Origin: Syntrophaceae bacterium UBA7520
Lineage (GTDB): Bacteria > Desulfobacterota > Syntrophia > Syntrophales > Smithellaceae
NCBI GenBank assembly: GCA_002478265.1
Contig: DLNC01000003.1
Coordinates: forward strand, 23,013 to 87,012
Direction: 5' to 3'
DNA length: 64,000 nucleotides
Part shown: positions 50,513-59,434 of the stretch, in pieces
Layout of the letters: the number at the start of each line of letters is the position of its first letter
Numbering within the stretch: position 1 is the stretch's first letter
Program-made: the position numbers and the translations under genes
Notes under the pieces: model-generated
The model's database searches: none
Seen by the model: only the letters and a program-made list of their open reading frames with translations
What the model was told of the DNA's origin: nothing

Positions 50513-51229
50513 TCAAACTTCCAGATATTTTTGCCGCGCTTCATCATTGCATTTTAGCTCCTCCACCGTGCCGGCAAACCCGATATGCGCCTTACCCATC
50601 AGATAGACACGGCTGGCCAGCGAAAGCGCCACTTTAAGATTATGCTCCACCAATAATATGGAAACACCGGCTTTATTGATATCCGCCAGAACATTTCTCA
50701 CTTCCTGAACCATCAGCGGCGCCAGGCCTTCGGTGGGCTCGTCCACCAGTAAAAGCTTAGGATTGCCCATGAGCGAGCGGCCGATGGAAAGCATCTGCTG
50801 TTCTCCGCCGGAAAGAAATTTTCCCTTTTGGTTCGCCCTTTCCTTGAGCATCGGAAAATGCCTGAAGATTCTTTCATAATTCCATACGTGCGGATCATTG
50901 TTCTCGCTGATTCTGCCGCCTTTGATTCCCAAAAAGAGGTTATCCATAACGGAAAGCTCGGGAAATATCCTTCTTTCTTCCGGAACATAACCGATCCCCG
51001 CGCGCGCCGCCTTGTAAGGAGCCCAGCCCGTAATATCTTTTCCGGCAAAAACCACCGTTCCCGATTGCGGGCTGACCAGCCCCATGATGCTTTTGAGCGT
51101 GGTGCTTTTGCCCATGCCATTTCTGCCCAACAGGGCGACAAGCTCGCCTTCTCCTATCTGCAACGATAATCCCTGCAGAACGTGGCTGATACCGTAGAAA
51201 GTGTTTAAATCTTTAACTTCCAGAAGCAT
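50513..51229 (-). CDS. livF: Branched-chain amino-acid-type ABC transporter ATPase LivF
   Basis: A 238-residue ABC ATPase of the HAAT family. Walker A is LLGRNGMGKST, the signature is FLSGGEQQMLSIGRSLMGN, and Walker B is LLLVDEPTEGLAP. LivF-type features include KSIMGLVSPQSGTVVFAGKDITG. It sits on the cytoplasmic face and drives import with LivG. It is the last gene of a complete five-gene importer operon. AAGGAGA precedes the ATG. Confidence 0.92.
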   Translation of the reverse strand: MLLEVKDLNTFYGISHVLQGLSLQIGEGELVALLGRNGMGKSTTLKSIMGLVSPQSGTVVFAGKDITGWAPYKAARAGIGYVPEERRIFPELSVMDNLFLGIKGGRISENNDPHVWNYERIFRHFPMLKERANQKGKFLSGGEQQMLSIGRSLMGNPKLLLVDEPTEGLAPLMVQEVRNVLADINKAGVSILLVEHNLKVALSLASRVYLMGKAHIGFAGTVEELKCNDEARQKYLEV

Positions 51230-51260
51230 TATCTTTGTCTCCTTATTGTATCGGCAATTA

Positions 51261-52022
51261 TCAGCAGACGGCGCTGACTTCCAGGTCGCCCAGATAAGCG
51301 TCCTTTACTTCCTGGTTCTGGCGGATTTCCTGCGGCGTTCCCACCGCGAGAATCTGCCCGCGGTGCAAAACGGTGATGCGGTCCGCGAGCGAAAACACCA
51401 CGTCCATGTCATGCTCGATAAGCACTACCGTTTTCCCTTGAGTCATTTTTTTTATCAGCTCGACGGCGTTATGTGTTTCATCGCGCGACATTCCCGCCGC
51501 GAATTCATCCAGCAAAACAAGATCCGGATCAGTCGACATCGCCAGGCTTATCTCCAGCGCCCGGTGCTTGCCGTAGGAAAGAGCGCTTACCGGAAAATTG
51601 CGCTCGCCGATCAGGTTGATGCGCCGCAACAGCTCGTCGGTTTCTCTGGTGATGTCTTCCATTTTATCCACGCGCGTGAAAAAATTAAAACGCACGCCTT
51701 TCTTGGATAAAATTCCCAGGCGGATATTTTGAAAAGTGGTCAACCGGCTGAAAGTGGTCGTAATCTGAAAAGAGCGGCCAATGCCCATCCGGCACAAATC
51801 GCAGGGTGACTTTCCGGTTACATCAGCGCCTTTAAAAAATACTTTCCCTTTGCTTGGCTTATAGGTTCCGGTAATAACATTGAAAAGAGTGGTTTTGCCC
51901 GCGCCGTTGGGGCCGATAACGGCGTGACATTCCCCTTTCCTTATCTGCAGATTGACATCGAACAGAACCTGCAAACCGTCAAAATCGTGATAAAGCTTTT
52001 TTGTTTCCAGAATATTATTCAT
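51261..52022 (-). CDS. livG: Branched-chain amino-acid-type ABC transporter ATPase LivG
   Basis: A 253-residue ABC ATPase. Walker A is IGPNGAGKTTLFNVITG, the signature-region SALSYGKHRALEISLAMST has LSYGK in place of LSGGQ (as is usual in LivG), and Walker B is LVLLDEFAAGMS, where Phe-Ala replace the usual Pro-Thr. The D-loop and H-loop (VVLIEHDMDVVFSLADRI) are normal. Its ATG overlaps the livM stop (ATGA). The ATPase pairs with LivF. Confidence 0.9.
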   Translation of the reverse strand: MNNILETKKLYHDFDGLQVLFDVNLQIRKGECHAVIGPNGAGKTTLFNVITGTYKPSKGKVFFKGADVTGKSPCDLCRMGIGRSFQITTTFSRLTTFQNIRLGILSKKGVRFNFFTRVDKMEDITRETDELLRRINLIGERNFPVSALSYGKHRALEISLAMSTDPDLVLLDEFAAGMSRDETHNAVELIKKMTQGKTVVLIEHDMDVVFSLADRITVLHRGQILAVGTPQEIRQNQEVKDAYLGDLEVSAVC

Positions 52023-53014
52023 GCGGCCTGCCTCATCCTTTTATTTTTAAACATCATCCATTTGAATTTTAGTTTCAGCATCAAGCCTGAAAACCCGAGC
52101 GGCGCGTACATGATGACCAGAACAAAAATGATGCCGATAACCAGCTCCACCCGGTCGGTATAACGGAAAATGATTTCTTCAATCAGCGCGTAAATTGCCG
52201 TGCCCCAGACCGGGCCGAAGAAACTGGCGATGCCGCCGAGCATGGTGTTGATAATCGGCGTGAACGAAACCAGAAGGCCGAGATAACCGTCCGGCGCGAC
52301 GACATTCTGAAACATCGCGTAAACGGACCCGGCCACGCCGGCAAAGGCGGCGGACACGATATAAACAACAGCTTTCGCGTGCGTGACTTTAAATCCCAGG
52401 TAATCTATTCTTTTGGCGTTGTCGCGGATGCCAACCTGAATCTGGCCAAAAGGGGTTTTGGTAAAAAACCACATGAGCCAGAGACTCGCGCCTAAAACGA
52501 TAATCGCGAAATAATAAAAATTGGCGGGAGCGCCCTCCAACGGAAAAGACACCACGCCGGGAATGCTGAAAGGCGGTATCCGGAAATTCGCCAGTCCGTC
52601 TTCCCCGCCGGTGATAAACCTTGATTTCAGCGCGATGACATACAGAAGCTGGGCGAAAGCCATGTGCATCATGGCGAAGGCCGTGCCGCCCACCCGCACC
52701 ACCAGCGGGCACACAATCAGCGCCAGCAGCACCGCGCTGAGGATGCCGATGCTCAGCGCCGGCAGAAGCGGCAGGTTCCAGATGTATTTCAAAGCCAGCG
52801 CCGTGCCGTAGCCACCCGCGCCGAAATACATCGCGTGACCAAAACTCAAAAGCCCCGTGTAGCCCAAAAGCAGATTGAGCGAAACAGAGAACACGGCGAA
52901 AACCGCGAACGTGATAAAAAAATTCATGTAGTAGATGCCGAATATTTTGGGGACAAAGGCCAGCGCGATGATTAATGCCGCCCAGGGCAGCCAGCGTTTC
53001 ATCTTATCAATCAT
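52019..53014 (-). CDS. livM: ABC transporter permease LivM
   Basis: A 331-residue inner-membrane permease with about nine spans. NLLLGYTGLLSFGHAMYFGAGGYGTAL and VTHAKAVVYIVSAAFAGVAGSVYA are HAAT permease signatures (the second is the coupling-helix region that contacts the ATPases). It overlaps livG and livH by 4 bases each, so all are translated together. Confidence 0.9.
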   Translation of the reverse strand: MIDKMKRWLPWAALIIALAFVPKIFGIYYMNFFITFAVFAVFSVSLNLLLGYTGLLSFGHAMYFGAGGYGTALALKYIWNLPLLPALSIGILSAVLLALIVCPLVVRVGGTAFAMMHMAFAQLLYVIALKSRFITGGEDGLANFRIPPFSIPGVVSFPLEGAPANFYYFAIIVLGASLWLMWFFTKTPFGQIQVGIRDNAKRIDYLGFKVTHAKAVVYIVSAAFAGVAGSVYAMFQNVVAPDGYLGLLVSFTPIINTMLGGIASFFGPVWGTAIYALIEEIIFRYTDRVELVIGIIFVLVIMYAPLGFSGLMLKLKFKWMMFKNKRMRQAA

Positions 53015-53883
53015 TCTTTAACTCCAAATAAGCCGTGAGGTTTAATGGCCAGAACAAACGCCATAAAGCCGACAATCAGAACAGGGGCGAGCTGAGAGAA
53101 AAACTGAATCCCGAAAGAACTTAAAAGCCCGAAAATAATGGAAACGATAAACGCGCCCTTAAGACTACCCAGGCCGCCGGTGACAACAACAATAAAGGCG
53201 TACATTCCCACCTGATCGGCCAGGCCCGGAAAAACGGTAAGAATCGGCGCGATAACCACACCGCCGATGCCCGCCATCCAGACACCGATGCCGAAAACAA
53301 ACATAAAAACTAGAGGGACATTGATGCCCAGCGCGTTGACCATTTCCCGGTCGGAAACTGCCGCGCGCACGATTTTTCCCAGGCGCGTTTTGTACAAAAG
53401 AAGCGTCATGATCGCCAAAACCACCAGCGCCAGTACAATCATAAAAATGCGGTAAATGGGGTAATCCAGGGCGCCTATATGCACCATGCCTTCCAGAACC
53501 GGCGGCACGGAAATCGGCAGATTCTCCGTGCCCCAGAAAAATTTGACACCGCCGAGGATAAGCATGGCAACGCCCAGCGTGAGAATCAGCTCCCCCATCG
53601 CCCCCATGATCTGCACTTTTCTGATGAAGAATCTTTCCACAAAAACGCCGACCAGCGCGGTCAGCACCGGCGCGATCAGCAGCGCCGCCCAGAAGCTGCC
53701 CGTCATGGCAACCACCGAGTAGCAGAAATAAGCCGCGAGCATAAAGAAAGCTCCATGCGCCAGATTAAGAATCCCCATCATGCCGAAGATAACATTGAGA
53801 CCCGCCGCGATCAGAAAAAGCACCATGCCGAAAGCGATGCCGTGAATCGCCTGAGCCGCGTACATTGAAGCCGTCACGTCCAT
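53011..53883 (-). CDS. livH: ABC transporter permease LivH
   Basis: A 290-residue permease with about eight spans. Features are GIAFGMVLFLIAAGLNVIFGMMGILNLAHGAFFMLAAY at the N-terminus and REMVNALGINVPLVFMFVFGIGVWMAGIGGVV as the coupling region. It forms the translocation pore with LivM. AAAGGA precedes the ATG. It lies 91 bp downstream of the binding-protein gene. Confidence 0.9.
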   Translation of the reverse strand: MDVTASMYAAQAIHGIAFGMVLFLIAAGLNVIFGMMGILNLAHGAFFMLAAYFCYSVVAMTGSFWAALLIAPVLTALVGVFVERFFIRKVQIMGAMGELILTLGVAMLILGGVKFFWGTENLPISVPPVLEGMVHIGALDYPIYRIFMIVLALVVLAIMTLLLYKTRLGKIVRAAVSDREMVNALGINVPLVFMFVFGIGVWMAGIGGVVIAPILTVFPGLADQVGMYAFIVVVTGGLGSLKGAFIVSIIFGLLSSFGIQFFSQLAPVLIVGFMAFVLAIKPHGLFGVKE

Positions 53884-53974
53884 GAAAACGTCCTTTCAGA
53901 TAAGAATAGCCGCACGACACATAATTACCCTCCCTTTATATGTTTATGCGCCGTGCGGCAGCAAAGCTGACTTT

Positions 53975-55453
53975 CTATTCGCCCCATTCATTTTTACCCG
54001 CGCAGCGTTCGAGCTTTGTATCCATCCAGGGTAAAACTTTTTCCGCGGGTATTCTCCAGGTGGGCCCGGTAGAGGCGGCGTCCTTATACCAGTAATACGG
54101 CTCGATATTCATCGACACTTTCTGCTGGGCGGCCGGCACATATTCAAACACGTGCAGATCCTGAACAACTTTATGGTCGCAGGCTCTCATCCTCAGCACT
54201 TTTCCCGTCGGCAGCCGGTATGTGTCATTTTCCCATACCGCGATAATCTTTTCCGGATCCGTGCTGCCGGCCCGTTCGATGACGCTGAAGAGCCAATATG
54301 CCTGCTGACGATACGAACCGAGATTACCTGAACCGTGCTCGAAAAGACGGCTGTTGTAAGGTTCCGTCTTCCATCTGTTGGCCCACAAATCATGCCAAGT
54401 TTTATAATATTTGATCTGTTCGGGTGTTTTAAAGGCGCCGCCTTCCACGCCGTATTGCGTAATCTGGATATTCCCCGTGGCCGCCTGGGGGCCTATTTCA
54501 TGCAGAAAATTGGGATCGTCCAGGAATAAATGCGCGAACGGCTGCTTGAGACCCATCTGGCGCGCCTGTTTAACCAGATTGGCGCCGTCCGGAATCCAGT
54601 CGCCAGTGAAAATGACGTCCGGCTTGGCGGCCTTGATTTTTTCCAGATAGGGGGCAAAATCGGTCAGAAACAGCTTATGATAATCTTCACCGACAATCTT
54701 CGCCTGCGGATAATATTGTTTCAGCCCTTTTTTGAAACTATCCGCGATGCTGCGGCCGAAAGCGTAATCCTGGCAAATAATATAGAATCTTTTCTCTTTC
54801 TTTCTGATCTGGCCGTAAAAGTAACCAAGGCCGCTGCCCACCTGACTGGATGACAGGCAGCTCATAAAAGCGTAACGGGAAAAATTCGTGGCGTCCATCA
54901 GGTCATCAGAGGTCGAAGTGATATTCTGGGCGATGATTTTATATTTGTCGGCTACCTGATTGATTACTTTCATCAGATGGCTTCCGTCCGTGCCGACCAG
55001 CACATGCACCTTTTCCTGCAGCGCCATTCTCTCGGCTACCTTCTTACACTGGTCAAGGCGACCCATATGGTCGGCCTGAATTACTTCCACAAATTTTTTC
55101 TTGCCGTCCACCATGATGCCGCCGCGCTGGTTGATGTCGTAAGCCGCCCAGGCCACCGCCGCCCAATAAATTTTGCCGACAATCGCGGCCGGGCCGGTAA
55201 AAGAGGCAACCACGGCAACCTTGATGGTATCGCCCTTGGGAAACTGAACGGTTGCCGGATCAAAATCCGACATATCGCCCATCGCGTTGACATCGAAGGC
55301 ATAATTTGCCTCCGCCAATTTCGGGTGCGTGGCGGGCGGCTTGGCCGGTTTCGCTCCTTTCTGCGCCACAGCGGCGACAGGGTTAAAAACTTGTAAAAAG
55401 AACAGGGAGAAAACACACAAAGCAATTAAAAGAATCTTGATGATAAACTTCAT
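53975..55453 (-). CDS. Periplasmic substrate-binding protein of the Liv-type importer
   Basis: A 492-residue type I periplasmic binding protein. Residues 1-31 form a signal peptide (MKFIIKILLIALCVFSLFFLQVFNPVAAVA). VAVVASFTGPAAIVGKIYWAAVAWAAYDINQRGGI is the usual first beta-alpha unit, and VLVGTDGSHLMKVINQVADKYKI the second. At nearly 500 residues it is longer than LivK (about 370), as in binding proteins proposed for larger acids or amides. AAGGAGGAGAGG precedes the ATG. Given the nearby acyl-CoA genes, aromatic or fatty acids are as plausible as amino acids. Confidence 0.87.
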   Translation of the reverse strand: MKFIIKILLIALCVFSLFFLQVFNPVAAVAQKGAKPAKPPATHPKLAEANYAFDVNAMGDMSDFDPATVQFPKGDTIKVAVVASFTGPAAIVGKIYWAAVAWAAYDINQRGGIMVDGKKKFVEVIQADHMGRLDQCKKVAERMALQEKVHVLVGTDGSHLMKVINQVADKYKIIAQNITSTSDDLMDATNFSRYAFMSCLSSSQVGSGLGYFYGQIRKKEKRFYIICQDYAFGRSIADSFKKGLKQYYPQAKIVGEDYHKLFLTDFAPYLEKIKAAKPDVIFTGDWIPDGANLVKQARQMGLKQPFAHLFLDDPNFLHEIGPQAATGNIQITQYGVEGGAFKTPEQIKYYKTWHDLWANRWKTEPYNSRLFEHGSGNLGSYRQQAYWLFSVIERAGSTDPEKIIAVWENDTYRLPTGKVLRMRACDHKVVQDLHVFEYVPAAQQKVSMNIEPYYWYKDAASTGPTWRIPAEKVLPWMDTKLERCAGKNEWGE

Positions 55454-55768
55454 CTTACCTCTCCTCCTTTTGCTTTTTTGCTATTTAAAAACCCCGAAAG
55501 TATTCAAAAGCCGGCGGTTTTCATAAACATATTTCTGCTGCTTTCGGCACAAGCGGGCATGATAATTTGCTTTTCTTACCAGGGAGAAAAAGAAGGTGCC
55601 GGTCAGTTTCGTCAGATGCATTCATTGCCCAATGAGGAAATAATTAAGAACGGTCGTTCTTTTTTCTTGCAAGCTAGCATGCCTTTATGTTAAGCGCAAG
55701 TCAAATTTGTTTTTGTTTTTCTTTTTGGCAAAAAAGACATTAAAGGGGGGGTAATTCAAAAAAATTCT
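55454..55768. other. Divergent intergenic region between liv operon and TetR gene
   Basis: This 315-bp gap contains no gene. It holds the 16-bp operator-like palindrome at 55646-55661, an A/T-rich stretch before the TetR gene and a GGGGGGG run about 20 bases before its ATG. A TTGACT lies on the minus strand near 55710, but no convincing -10 follows it. Confidence 0.6.
55646..55661. promoter_or_regulatory. Palindromic operator candidate for the TetR regulator
   Basis: AAGAACGGTCGTTCTT: 7-bp perfect inverted arms around a GT centre. It lies between the divergent liv operon (193 bp from its start codon) and the TetR gene (108 bp from its start codon), the expected place for a TetR-family operator. 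Confidence 0.55.
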
Positions 55769-56503
55769 ATGACCCGCGGTCTACAAAACAAGGCTCGAAC
55801 AAACAGCAAAAAAAACATTTCGGCAAGACAGAATAAAGCGAAAGTGAAAGAATCCGCATCGCGCACGGTTGCCAGCCGCATCAAGAATCCGGAGCTTGTC
55901 CGAAAGAAACATTTGCATATCGCCAAAAAGGCGGCAAAACTTTTCATTAAAAAAGGATACCATCAGACAACCATGCGCGAGATATCCAGAGCCACCGGCA
56001 TGGCCATCGGAAATCTTTACGGCTATATTACTCATAAAGAGGACGTTCTTTGCCTGGCTTTTGACGCGTTTCATCAGTACGGACGGCAGCACCTCGACGC
56101 ACGAGCGGACATTGATACGGGGAACCCGGAGGAGTTATTAAGATCATTTGTCCACGGCGCGCTGCAAAGCGTGAGAAAATTTCGGGAAGAAATCATTCTT
56201 ATGTACCGAGAATCGCGCATGCTGCCTAAAAAAGAGCTGCGCCGTTCGCAGGAAAAAGAAATGGCGCAGATTAAAGCGCTGGCCAGAGTCCTCGAAAGAG
56301 GGATGGATGAGGGGCTTTTCCGGCCGCAGGATCCTTTTTTCGCCGCCGGCATGGTTTTTTATCAGTTAATCTTTCTCACCATCCGCGGCTGGATGTTCGC
56401 GGGAAAATATTCCACAGAAGAAACGGAAGCCCTGCTCGAAGACTTTATTATCAATTCAATAATAATGCCGAAAGAAAAAAACCATCAGGCGGAAAAATCA
56501 TAG
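55769..56503 (+). CDS. TetR/AcrR family transcriptional regulator
   Basis: A 244-residue regulator. A basic 45-residue N-terminal extension rich in Lys and Arg precedes the DNA-binding domain (about 48-100). The helix-turn-helix is KHLHIAKKAAKLFIKKGYHQTTMREISRATGMAIGNLYGYITHKEDVL. The ligand-binding half is typical of the FadR/PfmR-like fatty-acid or aromatic-acid sensors, but the effector is unknown. A later in-frame start could remove part of the extension. It is divergent from the liv importer and overlaps the 3' end of the DUF362-like gene by 19 bases. Confidence 0.87.
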   Translation: MTRGLQNKARTNSKKNISARQNKAKVKESASRTVASRIKNPELVRKKHLHIAKKAAKLFIKKGYHQTTMREISRATGMAIGNLYGYITHKEDVLCLAFDAFHQYGRQHLDARADIDTGNPEELLRSFVHGALQSVRKFREEIILMYRESRMLPKKELRRSQEKEMAQIKALARVLERGMDEGLFRPQDPFFAAGMVFYQLIFLTIRGWMFAGKYSTEETEALLEDFIINSIIMPKEKNHQAEKS

Positions 56504-57773
56504 CTCACCACGGTATATTTCCCTTCGATGATTGTGCCTATTCCTTCGCTCATACAGCCCACAATCTGCTGGCGCGTATTATTGTTGTAAATGGGGTTGA
56601 GATTGCTGTTGTGCGGCCCCATGACATCGCGGCCCGCGACAAAATCGAGCGTCGCCGGATTAGTGCAGGCCAGCACCGCTTTTTTTCCACCGCGCCGCCC
56701 GTGCGCGATTCGTGACCGCTCCACATCGCGCAGGTGATATAAAGGACGGGGCTATACATGTTTTTGATGTAGCGGCCGGCAAGTTCACCCGCGTATAAAG
56801 CGGAACCCCGGCTGTATGACGCCGTATGGATATTCGCGGAGTCATTAAAACGGCCCCCCACGCCACCATGTATTTCCGTCGCGCCGAAAAAGCATTTAAT
56901 GGCGCTGGTGATGCCCGCGTAATCTTCATTATAGTTACTGCCATGATTGTTGAGCGTGGGCATAAAAATTGTTTTTACCTTTCTGCCTGTATAGCCTCCG
57001 TTTTCCCAAACACCGTTTTTTGGATCGATCAATCTGCCGGGTGTCAGGGGCGAGGCGAATATCGGATAAGACAAATAGGCCCGGTCGCCGTGAAAATCGA
57101 AAAACTCTCTGACCCAACCTTCACCCTGCGCGGGGCTGTTTATAGCGGGATTATTGCTGGTAAGCCAGCGTTTTGTGGCCACGGGTTTCGGTTCAGGCAA
57201 AGATTGATAATATGTTGCCAGCCCATCCCAGTTGTAATCCGGCCAGTTGTGGTTACGGTTGGAAGGTGTTGCGTCAAAACCAAACGCGCCGGTTGAACCG
57301 TACAATTGCGTGTTATCACAAATCAATATCTCGCCGGAAAACCCCGGAATAGACAGAATCACGTCAATGACCGCCTTGATACAGCCCGTGTGCGTGTAGC
57401 CCTGATTCGGCCACTGCGCATTGCCCTTTATTATCACCACATCATCCGCGCCGATAAAAGTTACTATTCCGCCCATCAGATCAAAGAGCTTGGTGATATT
57501 CTCGGTGTATGAACCGTTTTTCACTAAATACGCAGTTACACCATCCACGCCGTTATCCAGCGGAGGATCAGCCAACTCCGTTGATCCGGAAGAACCAGAA
57601 CCGCCACCACCACCGCCGCAGGAGATATGCAGAGAACTCAAAATCCCCACGCCGGCCAGCGCCACAGACGCCTTGCCGGTATTTTTCAAAAAATCACGCC
57701 GCGTGATGGAATTATCCTTAATATCGCCCGCAGGAAGGCAATTTTTTATTTTCTTTTTATCTTCACAATCCAT
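56485..57773 (-). CDS. Tat-exported DUF362-like protein interrupted by a -1 frameshift at a slippery A-run
   Basis: The start at 57773 has GGAGG about 10 bases upstream. The N-terminus has a twin-arginine signal (RR at 25-26 in SITRRDFLKNTG), then Cys52 followed by a glycine-rich linker. The body resembles DUF362 (VVIIKGNAQWPNQGYTHTGCIKAVIDVIL). At 56679-56685 the zero frame reads A AAA AAG. In zero frame translation becomes out-of-place residues (RCWPALIRRRS) and stops at 56550. In the -1 frame it continues sensibly as AVLACTNPATLDFVAGRDVMGPHN, to 56485, giving about 429 residues. Either this is programmed frameshifting on a dnaX-type heptamer, or a one-base deletion (true or in sequencing). 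The gene follows the amidase. Confidence 0.7.
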
Positions 57774-57798
57774 GCTGTGTTTCCTCCCCCATCTTTTA

Positions 57799-59232
57799 TC
57801 AAACGGAAACATACGGAATACGTTGCGCCCAGGGTCGTGCTTTTTCCAGTTGCGCGGCCAGCCTAAACAAAGTTGCCTCATCGCCGTAGCGGCCGACAAA
57901 CTGAATGCCGATGGGCAGATTCTGCTCATTCCAGCATAGCGGAACAGACATCGCCGGCTGACCGGTGGCGTTGCATAGAGGCGTGAAAGGGACAAACTTC
58001 GCGGAGCGCCGCCATCCCTTAAGCGGGTCATCCGGCGTCGCGTCCAACTCGCCTATCGTGAGCGGCGGCTCGCCTAGCGTCGGCGTCATGAAAATATCAA
58101 AGTCCAGAAAAAAGCGCGCCACATCTCGTGAAATGCCCTGAATTTTTTCTACCGCTGTAAGGTAATCACCGGAGGTAAATTTTTTTCCCTGCTCATAAAG
58201 CGCCCAGGTCAAAGGCTCGTAATCTTCATGATTCGGTTTGCGGCCAGAGATTTCCGCTATCCAATCAATGGTCGCGGCGCAGTTGGCCGCCCAGATAACG
58301 TTGAAAGCGCGTCCCAGAATTTTTCTGTCTACTATCGGACTTTTTTGCGTGAGCTTATGCCCTAATTTGCGGCACAGGCGCGCCGCGTCTTCCAAGGCCT
58401 TTGCGCAATCAGCGTGAATTTCTTCGCCGTCGAGTGTCTGCGCGAAATAAGCGATGCGCAGACGTCCGGGTTTTTTCTTTATCTCTTCCGCGTAAGGGCG
58501 CACGGGTTCAGGCGCCATGTAAGGATCGCCGGGAACATAGCCGCGTGTCGCATCCAGTATAGCCGCGCTGTCACGCACCGAACGGGTCAGCACATGCTCA
58601 CAGACCAATCCACTCATGGCGTCGCCGACATCCGGCGCCAGAGAATTTCGCGCGCGCGTGGGCTTGAGGCCGAAAAGCCCGCAACAAGATGCCGGAATGC
58701 GGATGGAACCGCCGCCATCATTGCCGTGCGCGGCGGGAACAATGCCCGCGGCCACCGCCGCCGCCGAACCGCCGCTCGATCCGCCCGGCGTCCGGTTCAA
58801 ATCCCACGGATTACGGCACGGCCCCAGTAATTTTGATTCCGTCACCGGCGTCAGACCCAGCTCCGGCGTGTTGGTTTTTCCCACGATAATAAAACCGGCT
58901 TTTCTATAACGCCTGACCAGTTCCGAATCATGATCGGGAATATAGTTTTTCATATTTTTCGTGCCGAAAGTCATGCGCACGCCCCTGTAGGAAGCGACCA
59001 GATCTTTCAGCAAAAAAGGCACGCCCGCGAAAGGACCGGCGGGAATTTTACCTTTGGCCGCCTTTATTGCTTCATCATACATCGGCGTGACCACGGCATT
59101 GAGTTGGGGATTTAGCTTTTCAATGTGCTCGATCGTTGTCTCCACAAGTTCTTTGGCTTTAACTTTTTTGTTTTTTACCAATCCGGCCAGCGCCGTCGCA
59201 TCCAGAAATTTCAGCTGGGCAAATCCTTTCAT
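57799..59232 (-). CDS. Amidase (amidase-signature family)
   Basis: A 477-residue amidase of normal length. The core is TPGGSSGGSAAAVAAGIVPAAHGNDGGGSIRIPASCCGLFGLKPTRAR, carrying the cis-Ser and nucleophilic Ser of the Ser-cisSer-Lys triad; the Lys is in GVPFLLKDLVASYRG. AAGGAGAT precedes the ATG. Substrates in this family range from aryl amides to small peptides, and are not evident here. No transit signal is seen, so it is cytoplasmic. It lies 25 bp upstream of the Tat-exported DUF362-like gene. Confidence 0.9.
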   Translation of the reverse strand: MKGFAQLKFLDATALAGLVKNKKVKAKELVETTIEHIEKLNPQLNAVVTPMYDEAIKAAKGKIPAGPFAGVPFLLKDLVASYRGVRMTFGTKNMKNYIPDHDSELVRRYRKAGFIIVGKTNTPELGLTPVTESKLLGPCRNPWDLNRTPGGSSGGSAAAVAAGIVPAAHGNDGGGSIRIPASCCGLFGLKPTRARNSLAPDVGDAMSGLVCEHVLTRSVRDSAAILDATRGYVPGDPYMAPEPVRPYAEEIKKKPGRLRIAYFAQTLDGEEIHADCAKALEDAARLCRKLGHKLTQKSPIVDRKILGRAFNVIWAANCAATIDWIAEISGRKPNHEDYEPLTWALYEQGKKFTSGDYLTAVEKIQGISRDVARFFLDFDIFMTPTLGEPPLTIGELDATPDDPLKGWRRSAKFVPFTPLCNATGQPAMSVPLCWNEQNLPIGIQFVGRYGDEATLFRLAAQLEKARPWAQRIPYVSV

Positions 59233-59379
59233 CGATTGATCTCCTTAATTTTGGTGCCGTCATTTTATGCTTTAATAAATAATATAGCAACAGAGTTCAT
59301 CAAGCCGATATCTCATTAATTTTATTGGAGTAGCGCTATGGCATTTTCATTGCGTAATAAAAAATACTTTTTCGTTGAC

Positions 59380-59408
59380 TAGACAATCATTTTCAGGTTT
59401 TCTATACC
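59380..59408 (+). promoter_or_regulatory. Candidate promoter for the ligase-dehydratase cluster
   Basis: TAGACA (59380-59385), 17-base spacer, TATACC (59403-59408), 26 bp before the ligase ATG. Both hexamers deviate slightly from consensus. Confidence 0.35.
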
Positions 59409-59434
59409 AAAATATCATAACCGGGAGTCATAAA

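Noticed and set aside
57774..58031. Upstream in-frame extension of the DUF362-like gene
   Set aside because: It would overlap the amidase 3' end and put 86 unrelated residues before a clear Tat signal. The ATG at 57773 has a good ribosome-binding site.
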